64,000 bases of DNA, from assembly GCA_963706875.1 (NCBI GenBank), contig CAVPNW010000016.1, positions 558,001 to 622,000 of the forward strand, given 5' to 3'. The notes beneath the pieces are model-generated. The model was not told the DNA's origin. It worked only from the letters and a program-made list of their open reading frames with translations, and ran no database searches. Positions 41,298-48,689 of the stretch are shown here, in pieces. Numbering within the stretch: the stretch's first letter is position 1; each line of letters opens with the position of its first letter. Both the position numbers and the translations under genes were made by a program. This stretch comes from Prado023 sp963706875. GTDB lineage: Bacteria > Actinomycetota > Actinomycetes > S36-B12 > CAIYMF01.

Positions 41298-42236
41298 CTA
41301 GAGGGCGAGGAAGGCTGCAACGACCACGAGCACCGCGACGACGGCCTCAACCCCACCGATCACGCCGGGGCGCATCCCGGGGCGCAGCAGGACCGCTCGA
41401 GCCAGGGCGGGCAGGAATCCGACCAGCCAGGAGAGGCTGGCAAGCCCCGCACCCAGGGCAATGACCGCGTGCCACGCCACGTTCACCTGGTGGAACCGCA
41501 CGTTGCCCGCCTCACGGAGCAGGGACTTCACGTGCAGCACCGAACCGGCGAGGTAGGCGGCGACGATCACGGTCACCTGGAGGGTGGCGCCGGCCAAGTC
41601 CCCGGCGACGGCGGAGGGCCCGGCCACCACGGCCACGGTCAGGGGGAGGGCGACGGTGGCCTGCGCGACCAGCATGAGGTCGTTGGCCAGACTGCGCTCA
41701 CCCCTGCGAGCGGCGATGACCAGGCCGATCCCCCACAGGACGCCCAGCAACGCGGCAGCGGCGAGCAACCAGGGCCTGGTGAGCGCCAGGGGCAGGCCGA
41801 GTGCCGCAGTGATGACCGCCCACGGGATCGCGCGTGCCCGTTCACGGCGGGCGAGCCGGCTCCACGATCCGCGACGCGCACGAGCGGTGAGAGCGCGGCC
41901 GAGGTAGTAGCCGACGGGATAGGCGCACACCCACGCGGCGAGGAACAGCCAGCCTGCGGGGCTTGCCCCGGCGACGGCGAACCCGCACAGCACCGGGACG
42001 ATCAGGAAGGCCCACGCACCGTGCTGCGGCGGGATCGATGGACGCCAGGGGCGCTCCCGACGCGGTGGGGGTGCCGATTCACCGGTCGCGGGCGCAGCGG
42101 CCGTCGGCGCAACCGGCGCAGGCGCGGCCATCGGGGGAACCGTCGAGGCGATGGAGCGGCCGTAGGCGTTGTCGCGCACCGAGGCCAGGGCGGTGTACTC
42201 ACCTGACGGGATGGCCCCGAACCGGTCCGCGGTCAT
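41298..42236 (-). CDS. YwiC-like membrane protein
   Basis: 312 residues. A Pro/Ala-rich cytosolic N-terminus of about 65 residues is followed by IPPQHGAWAFLIVPVLCG, the hallmark of the YwiC-like family, and then about eight hydrophobic spans. SVLHVKSLLREAGNVRFHQVNVAWHA is another conserved stretch. The fold resembles UbiA-type membrane proteins, but catalytic Asp motifs are not evident. The function is unknown. Starts six bases after the META-domain gene, so the two are an operon. Confidence 0.8.
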   Translation of the reverse strand: MTADRFGAIPSGEYTALASVRDNAYGRSIASTVPPMAAPAPVAPTAAAPATGESAPPPRRERPWRPSIPPQHGAWAFLIVPVLCGFAVAGASPAGWLFLAAWVCAYPVGYYLGRALTARARRGSWSRLARRERARAIPWAVITAALGLPLALTRPWLLAAAALLGVLWGIGLVIAARRGERSLANDLMLVAQATVALPLTVAVVAGPSAVAGDLAGATLQVTVIVAAYLAGSVLHVKSLLREAGNVRFHQVNVAWHAVIALGAGLASLSWLVGFLPALARAVLLRPGMRPGVIGGVEAVVAVLVVVAAFLAL

Positions 42237-42242
42237 CGCGGC

Positions 42243-42608
42243 CTACTCCGGGTCCGCCGACGCGATGTACTCGAGCACCGCAGCTTGGTCCGCGTCGAGG
42301 AGGACCAGGCGTTCGTCGGCGAGCCGGAACGCCCGGACCTGCTCGAGCAGGCGCACGTAGGAGGCCTCAGCGGACATCGCCTCCGGGGGGCCGGCCATCA
42401 TCGTCATCCCGAACGGCCCGAGGAGCAGTCCGCCCCCGGGTTGCGCGGCACACATGCCGAAGTAGCGGTTGACCGGAGCCTTTCCCCCGGCCCGCTCGTC
42501 CTGGAACCCGAGGGTCACAAGGAACGCTGACCAGTCGACGGACTGATCGGCAGCAGAGACCAGATCCCACTGGGTCCCCCACGGGATGCCCTGAGCAGCG
42601 TCCGACAC
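42243..42608 (-). CDS. META/HslJ-like domain protein
   Basis: 121 residues from GTG 42608 (GGATGGGGCG before it); GTG 42644 in frame is an alternative. WDLVSAADQSVDWSAFLVTLGFQDERAGGKAPVNRYFG matches the core of META domains (HslJ family: small beta-sheet proteins linked to heat shock and motility in other bacteria). No signal peptide is seen, unlike many members. Upstream partner of the YwiC-like gene. Confidence 0.75.
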   Translation of the reverse strand: MSDAAQGIPWGTQWDLVSAADQSVDWSAFLVTLGFQDERAGGKAPVNRYFGMCAAQPGGGLLLGPFGMTMMAGPPEAMSAEASYVRLLEQVRAFRLADERLVLLDADQAAVLEYIASADPE

Positions 42609-42713
42609 CGCCCCATCCTCGCGCACAAGCCGACCATCGTGCACGCGGGGGCCCCGACCGCCGTGTCGGGCTTCGCCCGAAGCGAACGGCCCACGATTTC
42701 TCCAACCCCTAGG

Positions 42714-42741
42714 TTGCCAAATTCCTCCTGACGACTACGAT
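42714..42741 (+). promoter_or_regulatory. cysK promoter, leaderless geometry
   Basis: TTGCCA at 42714-42719, 16-base spacer, TACGAT at 42736-42741; the ATG follows after seven bases, so the mRNA would begin at the start codon. No ribosome site is present. Confidence 0.55.
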
Positions 42742-42748
42742 TCTGGCC

Positions 42749-43681
42749 ATGCATATCGCCTCGGACGTGACTGAGCTCATCGGCAACACCCCCCTCGTGC
42801 GCCTGAACCGGGTGACCGACGGAGCGGGCGCCACCGTTCTGGCCAAGCTGGAGTTCTTCAATCCGGCCAACTCGGTCAAGGACCGGATCGGCGTGGCCAT
42901 GCTCGACGCCGCCGAGGAGGCCGGCCTCATCGGCCCGGACACCGTCATCGTCGAGCCGACCAGCGGCAACACCGGCATCGCCCTGGCGATGGTCTGCGCT
43001 GCCCGCGGGATCAAGTGCGTCCTGACCATGCCCGAGACCATGAGCAAGGAGCGCCGGATGGTGCTGCGCGCCTACGGCGCCGAGATCGTCCTGACCCCGG
43101 GGCCCGAGGGCATGGGCGGGGCGATCGCGCGGGCCAAGGAGCTCGTGGCCGCGAACCCGAACTACGTGATGCCCCAGCAGTTCGAGAACTCTGCCAACCC
43201 CGCGATCCACCGCCGCACCACTGCCGAGGAGATCTGGAACGACACCGACGGAACCGTGGACATCCTCGTGTCGGGTGTCGGCACCGGCGGGACGATCACC
43301 GGCGTCGGCCAGGTGCTCAAGGAGCGCAAGCCGGGCGTGCAGATCATCGCCGTCGAGCCCGCCGCCTCCCCCGTGCTGTCCGGTGGGGCGAAGGGCCCAC
43401 ACCCGCTGCAGGGCATCGGCGCCGGATTCGTGCCGGCGATCCTGGACACCGACGTCTACGACGAGGTCGTGACCGTCGACGCCCCCGATGCGATGGCCAC
43501 CGCCCGGCGCGCCGCCGCTGAGGAGGGCCTGCTGGTCGGGATCTCCTCCGGTGCTGCGATCTGGGCCGCGAGCAAGGTCGCGGCCCGTCCGGAGAACGCG
43601 GGGAAGACGATCGTGGTCATCATCCCGTCCTACGGCGAGCGCTACCTGTCCACCGCGCTGTTCGCCGACCTGGTCGACTAG
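42749..43681 (+). CDS. cysK: Cysteine synthase A (O-acetylserine sulfhydrylase)
   Basis: 310 residues. PLP enzyme that makes cysteine from O-acetylserine and sulfide. PLP lysine in NPANSVKDRIG (near residue 43), the TSGNTGIALA loop, the GVGTGGTITGVGQ phosphate-binding loop, and GISSGAA near the end. Followed by cysE in the same direction, which supplies O-acetylserine; the two proteins usually form the cysteine synthase complex. Confidence 0.96.
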   Translation: MHIASDVTELIGNTPLVRLNRVTDGAGATVLAKLEFFNPANSVKDRIGVAMLDAAEEAGLIGPDTVIVEPTSGNTGIALAMVCAARGIKCVLTMPETMSKERRMVLRAYGAEIVLTPGPEGMGGAIARAKELVAANPNYVMPQQFENSANPAIHRRTTAEEIWNDTDGTVDILVSGVGTGGTITGVGQVLKERKPGVQIIAVEPAASPVLSGGAKGPHPLQGIGAGFVPAILDTDVYDEVVTVDAPDAMATARRAAAEEGLLVGISSGAAIWAASKVAARPENAGKTIVVIIPSYGERYLSTALFADLVD

Positions 43682-43747
43682 TCGATGGCGCGCAGAGCAC
43701 GTCGGACCGGGCAGGAGGGGTCGGCCGGTTCGGCAATGACCTCTGCC

Positions 43748-44458
43748 ATGGGCGTCCTGGCAGACATGCGTCGCGACGTGGAGTGCGTGTTCGAGCGTGA
43801 TCCTGCCGCCCGGTCCAAGACCGAGGTCGCGCTGCTGTACTCCGGCGTGCACGCGGTCTGGGCGCATCGGGTCTCCCACGCACTGTGGCGCCGCGACCAT
43901 CACCTGGCCGCGCGGGCGGTCTCCCAGGTGGCCCGCAACCTGACCGGCGTGGAGATCCACCCCGGCGCCACCCTGGGCTCGGGCTTGTTCATCGACCACG
44001 GCATGGGCGTGGTCATCGGCGAGACCGCCGAGGTGGGGCAGGACGTCACGATCTACCACGGCGTGACCTTGGGCGGCACGAGCCTGGAGCCGGGCAAGCG
44101 CCACCCGACGGTCGGCGACCGGGTCACCATCGGCGCGGGCGCCAAGGTCCTCGGCCCGATCGACATCGGCCACGACTCGCGCATCGGCGGCAACGCCGTG
44201 GTCGTGCGGCCCGTCGCGGACAACTCCGTCGTGGTGGGGGTCCCGGGCCAGGTCATCGCCCGGATGAAGCCGCACACCGCCACGGACAAGCCCGACCTCG
44301 AGCACACCAACCAGCCGGACCTCATCGGCGCTGCGGTGGCCAACCTGCTCGACCGCGTCGACTCGCTGGAGTTCTCCGTGACCGGGCACGTCAACGAGTT
44401 CCACCTGCACACCACCGGGACCGGTGAGTGGGAGGAGCTGGACGACTTCTCGATCTGA
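43748..44458 (+). CDS. cysE: Serine O-acetyltransferase
   Basis: 236 residues from ATG 43748 (MGVLADMRRDVECVFERDPAAR matches the usual start); ATG 43736 and 43685 are in frame, and AGGAGGGG lies at 43713-43720, so an earlier start is not excluded. Acetylates serine as substrate for CysK. Left-handed beta-helix hexapeptide repeats: IHPGATLGSGLFIDHGMGVV, IYHGVTLGGTSLEPGKRHP, VTIGAGAKVLGPIDIGHDSR. The catalytic His is in IDHGMG. The C-terminus is extended by about 50 residues and ends DDFSI; CysE proteins that bind CysK end in Ile, as here. Confidence 0.93.
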   Translation: MGVLADMRRDVECVFERDPAARSKTEVALLYSGVHAVWAHRVSHALWRRDHHLAARAVSQVARNLTGVEIHPGATLGSGLFIDHGMGVVIGETAEVGQDVTIYHGVTLGGTSLEPGKRHPTVGDRVTIGAGAKVLGPIDIGHDSRIGGNAVVVRPVADNSVVVGVPGQVIARMKPHTATDKPDLEHTNQPDLIGAAVANLLDRVDSLEFSVTGHVNEFHLHTTGTGEWEELDDFSI

Positions 44459-44479
44459 GTCCCTCCCAGTCGGCGTGGC

Positions 44480-46451
44480 TCAGCGGACGCGGATCCGCAC
44501 CCACCGCAGGCTCGTCGCCCCGGCTGAGTCGGTCACACGGACGCGGAGCTTCTTCGTGCCCTTCGCCTTCGCCTTGCCGGTCACGGCTCCCGATCTCGAG
44601 AGGGTCAGGCCCTTGGGCAGCGAGCCCTTGGACTGCGTCCACGTGTAGGAGCCGCTTCCTCCCGAGGCCACGAGCGTCGCCCGGTACGGCTTCTTCCTGG
44701 CCGCAGTGGGAAGGGCGGACGTCTGGACGGTCACGGCCGCGACTGTTGCTGTCGACCGAATCGGTGTCGACAGCGGCGGGCTCACCACCGGCGGTGTTGC
44801 CGGTGGTGAGGTGACGGGCGGATCGGTGGTCGGGGTTGCCGTGGCTGACGGCGTCACGGTCGGGGTGGGCGTCGGGGTGGGCGTCGGCGTCGGGCGTCGG
44901 GCGTTGCGACGGCGTCGGCGTCGGGGTGGGCGTCGGCGTCGGCGGGGTGGGCGTCACCGAGGGCGTCGGGGTGGGCGTCGGCGATGGGGTCCCTGTCCCC
45001 GTTGTGCTTGCGGTCAGCGTGTACCAGCCGATGCTGCCGTAGTCGTTCTCGCCCGCGGATCCGGCGATGCCGTTCCCCGCACCCTCCACGCTGATCGTGT
45101 ACGTCCCGGAACCGAGCGGCACCACGAGGGAGGCTCCGATGGATGCCTGCACCGCCGATGGGTTGAAGGCCGGCGCGGACGAGGCGACGAGGGCACCTGC
45201 TGCATCGCGAAGGGTCACCGCGACATCCAGGTTCGGACCGGGCCAGTGTGGCGCCACCGAGAGCGTCAGGGTTCCGGTGGGTGCTGAGACGGTGAACTCG
45301 TCGGCGTCCGAGGTCCCATTGATCAGGCCGGTCGCGGTGCCCGGCAACGCCAGCGCCACCGCCGCGGTGATGTCATCGGCCATGCGCGGGGCTCCGCGGG
45401 TGGCGATGATCGACAGGTCATCCTCGAAGTTGTTGGCGCCCGGGTAGGAGCCGTTGCTCCACTGGGTGATGGGCTGTCCGTACGGGGCTCCCATGATCGG
45501 ACCCCACCCGCCGCTGCCCGAGTAGTAGGACGCGGCCTGGGTGCCATCGTGACTCAGGCCGAAGTTGTGGCCCGCTTCGTGGCTCGCCGCATCTGCGATG
45601 TACTTCGAGTTGTTCGCCAGCCCCTGGGGGTACACCCACGCGGGTTGGTAGTAGGCATGGCTGTAGGCGGTGTCGAACACGCCCACGTAGGCCTGGCCGC
45701 CGCACCCGCACAGGGCCTGTCGCGCATCGGGGCTGATGAGGACCCGCGAGCCGAAGAGCAGGTCCGCCGGACCCGAGCGCGTGATGGCGTCCTGGCCGGG
45801 ATCCTGGGTCGTGACGTCGACGTCGAACGGGGCGAAGTCCTGGGCGACCCTGCGCCACACGTCGATGACCGCGCCACGCTCCGTGTCGGAGAAGGCCAGC
45901 GGATCAGCGTCGATCGAGAACGGTGGCGCCGTCCAGGAGCTCGACGTGGTGTTCCACGCGGTGCCCACGATCTCGTGGCCGTCGAAGTCCAGGAACAGGA
46001 CCCGCTGCGACCCCGGGCGGCTGTGCAGGGTGAAAGCCTCTGTGGGCGCCACCGTCCCCGGCCAGGACGCTGCCTCGGCCGGCGCTGGAGACTGCGCGGG
46101 GGCCTGCTCGAGCCCGGCCGGCACCTCGTCCTGGAAGAACATGGCGCCGCACTCGTCGAGCCAGAGCGTCCGATCCTCGCGCAGCTCCTCGACCAGCTCA
46201 CGGCCCGTGGTGTCGTTCTGTGCCGCCACCGACGCGAGATCGGCTCCCAGGGCCCGGACTGCCGCCTCGCCCCGCGCGGGGGCGGCCAGCACCGGGTCGA
46301 GGCACGGCGAGGCTGGTCCCCCGGGTCCCCCCGACGTCGGGGTTGCGCCGGCAACCGCGCCCGGCATCCCCGTCACGATGACGGCCACGGCCAGGCCCAC
46401 CGCCGCCAGCGCCCGAAGCGAGTCGCCGCCGGGCACGCCGGATCCACCCAT
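44480..46451 (-). CDS. Secreted zinc metalloprotease with Ig-like tail; frameshifted in Thr-Pro linker
   Basis: The N-terminal signal peptide (SLRALAAVGLAVAVIVTGM) is followed by a metalloprotease domain with ASHEAGHNFGLSHDGT (HExxHxxGxxH, near residue 290), LFLDFDGHE and AWNTTSSSWTAPPFS. Then come a pre-peptidase-like beta domain (about 380-480, GTATGLINGTSDADEF), a Thr-Pro/Val-rich linker, and a C-terminal putative-Ig domain (YRATLVASGGSGSYTW...LPKGLTL...SGAVTGKAK). The C-terminal domain is in a different frame from the rest. One extra base in the GGG at 44892-44894 (plus strand) explains it: removing it restores continuous PTPTPT and joins both halves to about 656 residues. As written, the first frame would run on to 44391 with unnatural sequence. 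Converges on cysE. Confidence 0.8.
44858..44995 (-). repeat. Thr-Pro-coding low-complexity repeats
   Basis: Short degenerate units of GGGCGTCGG/GGTGGGCGTC repeated over about 130 bases, encoding the (TP)n linker of the secreted protease. The apparent frameshift lies inside it. Confidence 0.75.
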
Positions 46452-46526
46452 GACCAGTTGTTCGGGATCTGCACCCGCGGGGTTGAACCCGGACCCCGAA
46501 CGGGTGCACGGCGCGCACCGGCGCGG

Positions 46527-46844
46527 CTATCCCCCGCGCAGCTCGCGGACCAGCGACGCCAGCTGGGCGTCGTCGATCACACCGTCCTCATGGGCCAGGG
46601 CAGCGTCCACGAGTCGGGCGTGCGGGTAGTCACGGCTCTCCTGACGCTCGAACCGGCCCTGCACGGGACGGGTCAACAGGTACACGGCCAGCAACGGCCA
46701 GACCAGGGAGAACGAGATGACCCAGATCCACTTGCCCCGGGTCGACATGTGCGGCTGGCGAACGACGTCGACCAGGGTGATCAGCCAGACCGCGAACAGG
46801 GGGATGACGATGACCAGCAGGTAGGCAATCTGGGTTGAAGTCAC
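46527..46844 (-). CDS. PLDc_N-domain small membrane protein
   Basis: 105 residues. Two hydrophobic segments (IAYLLVIVIPLFAVWLITLVDVV and WIWVISFSLVWPLLAVYLL) around RQPHMSTRGKWIW, matching the phospholipase D nuclease N-terminal (PLDc_N) domain on its own, followed by a soluble tail (HARLVDAALAHEDGVIDDAQLASLVREL). GTG 46844 overlaps the stop of the acyltransferase gene (GTGA), so it is the last gene of that operon. Function unknown; such proteins often act as membrane anchors. Confidence 0.8.
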   Translation of the reverse strand: MTSTQIAYLLVIVIPLFAVWLITLVDVVRQPHMSTRGKWIWVISFSLVWPLLAVYLLTRPVQGRFERQESRDYPHARLVDAALAHEDGVIDDAQLASLVRELRGG

Positions 46845-48163
46845 AGGGCCGCCCACCCCTTCTGGGAGACGTCCACACGCAGCGCCTGCAGTCCCGCCAG
46901 CTCGTCGCGGGGTGGCCGCCGGGTGCGCCGCCAGCGCTGCCAGAGCAACGTCACCCTCTCGACCACGAGGAACAGCGCAGCCACGAAGAACGGGAACAGG
47001 ACCAATGCCGCGAGCCCGAACTCCAGGGATCCGTCCTCGCCGGACTGCACAGCGAACACGATCCACTCCCCCAGGAACAGCAGGAGGGCCAGCCCGGGCA
47101 CGACCGTGGCCCGGACGGCGGGCGCGATCCGCAACCTGCTGGCGATCACCACGAGCAGCAACGGCAGGGCCGCCGCCGCGAGCCCCGCGAGGGCGAAGGG
47201 GGCTAGCAGGACCACCAGCGCGAGGTCACGCAGCCAGCCCCACGACCGCGGCGGCGGGTTCGACGCGGTGGCAACAGCGTGGTCGGAGGTCCCAGCTGCT
47301 CCCAGGGCGGATCGGTACTGGGCACCCACGGCAACCAGCGGATCGCGGTCCGGCTCGGGCACTCGATTGAGGCGGGCGGCGAGCAGCTCACGGTCGCCGT
47401 ACTGCACGGGCGGGGAGAGGGCCGGATCCACGTCGGTGAGCAGCACCTCGGCCACCGTCTCCAGGGCATGGGCCTGGTCCCAGTCGGGGAAGTTGGGGGC
47501 CACGTGGCGCAGCCGGTCGTTGATCAGCTGCGTGAGGTCGCGGACCGCGTCCCGGTCATCGGCCCCTCCCACGACTGGACCGCGCTGCAGGACCCAGGCG
47601 TCGAGGTCGATGGGCGGGCCGACGTTGACCAGGGCCCGCGAGCGGAAGCCGGCCTTGTTCTCGTAGTGGACGCCCATCGGCAGGATCCGGATCCCCTGGA
47701 CGCCGGACTCGCGGGCACCGAGGACGATGCGGGCGGCACCGGTGCGAACCTCGGCCATGTACGGCACGTCCTGGGTGACCCCCTCCGGGAAGATGAGCAC
47801 CAGGTCCTGATCACCGAGCGCACGGTAGGCGGAGGCGAACATCTCGTCGTTGCTGGCCCGGGCTGCCCCGTCAGCTGCCTTGTGCACCGGGATCATCCCG
47901 ATCCCGGTGGCCAGGTGACCGACCAGCGGGACCTTCCAGATGACGTCGCGGGCCACGACGCGGGGCATCCGCGGTGCGCTGTCGACCAGGAGCACCCCGT
48001 CGGCCAGGCCGCCGAAGTGATTGGCCACGGCCAGGACCGGGCCGTCCGGGATGGGCTCGGCCGGCAGGTGCACGTCGATGTCGCGGTACACCAGGTTCGC
48101 GGCCATCCGGGCCAGCCGGCGCGGCACCCCACCGCGCTGTCGGGCAGCCTCCACCTCACTCAT
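46841..48163 (-). CDS. 1-acyl-glycerol-3-phosphate acyltransferase-like protein with C-terminal membrane region
   Basis: 440 residues from ATG 48163 (GGAGGTG six bases upstream). The N-terminal 260 residues are a PlsC-type acyltransferase: AVANHFGGLADGVLL (motif I, with His and Asp separated by five rather than the usual four residues), GMIPVHKAADG, and FPEGVTQDVPYMAEVRTGA (motif III). The C-terminal third has four hydrophobic spans, absent from plain PlsC, which suggests a membrane-anchored branch. Phospholipid or lipid remodelling is likely; substrate unknown. Its start overlaps the ceramidase-like gene. Confidence 0.85.
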   Translation of the reverse strand: MSEVEAARQRGGVPRRLARMAANLVYRDIDVHLPAEPIPDGPVLAVANHFGGLADGVLLVDSAPRMPRVVARDVIWKVPLVGHLATGIGMIPVHKAADGAARASNDEMFASAYRALGDQDLVLIFPEGVTQDVPYMAEVRTGAARIVLGARESGVQGIRILPMGVHYENKAGFRSRALVNVGPPIDLDAWVLQRGPVVGGADDRDAVRDLTQLINDRLRHVAPNFPDWDQAHALETVAEVLLTDVDPALSPPVQYGDRELLAARLNRVPEPDRDPLVAVGAQYRSALGAAGTSDHAVATASNPPPRSWGWLRDLALVVLLAPFALAGLAAAALPLLLVVIASRLRIAPAVRATVVPGLALLLFLGEWIVFAVQSGEDGSLEFGLAALVLFPFFVAALFLVVERVTLLWQRWRRTRRPPRDELAGLQALRVDVSQKGWAAL

Positions 48164-48689
48164 GAGCACCTCCGCGGTACAGGATGTCGGCCACGGTGAC
48201 GAACCCCAGGGCGGCAAGGACGTGCCACGCGCCGTGCAGCTGCAGCGGGCTGTCCGGGTCGCACGTGGGAGCCCCGGTCCGGCCGCCGGCGTAGGCCAGT
48301 CCCGCCAGCGCGGCGGTTGCCGCCAGGGCAGCGCCTCGTCGCCGGCCCCACCCCGGCGCCGGCGCCTGGCCCTGCCACCGACGCACGAGCGGCGTCCCCG
48401 CGGCCAGACCGAGCAGCAGCGGGATCGGCCAGTCGTGCATCACCTTCGCGCCCGGGGGCTGGGGTCCGTGGAAGGCCACGCTCCCGGCCCCCACGAGCGC
48501 CAGCAGCGCGCTGTATCCGAGGACCTCGCCGCGCCGGTCCTGGACAGGCTGCCAGGTGCGCGCCAGCACAACTCCGGCTGCGCCGACGAAGGCCAGGCTG
48601 GTCAGGGCGTTCACCGGCTGGGCGAGCCAGCCGTCGCGGATCCGTTCGCAGTCGCTGCATCCGATGCGGTCCTCGGCAGGCTCGGTCAT
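48156..48689 (-). CDS. Ceramidase-like (CREST superfamily) seven-span membrane protein
   Basis: 177 residues, about six to seven hydrophobic spans. The conserved residues of the alkaline ceramidase/PAQR superfamily are recognisable: Ser-His in GAGSVAFHGPQPPG, HDW in KVMHDWPIPLL, and the C-terminal His pair in LHGAWHVLAALG. An N-terminal CSDCERI stretch precedes the first span. Probably a membrane hydrolase of amide lipids, by family analogy only. Overlaps the GH63 gene by four bases (ATGA) and the acyltransferase by eight, so all are in one operon. Confidence 0.75.
   Translation of the reverse strand: MTEPAEDRIGCSDCERIRDGWLAQPVNALTSLAFVGAAGVVLARTWQPVQDRRGEVLGYSALLALVGAGSVAFHGPQPPGAKVMHDWPIPLLLGLAAGTPLVRRWQGQAPAPGWGRRRGAALAATAALAGLAYAGGRTGAPTCDPDSPLQLHGAWHVLAALGFVTVADILYRGGAHE

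Noticed and set aside
44391..44905. C-terminal 170 residues of the first frame of the metalloprotease as real protein
   Set aside because: Sequence after the slip is His/Arg/Asp-rich nonsense, while the neighbouring frame encodes a clear Ig-like domain.
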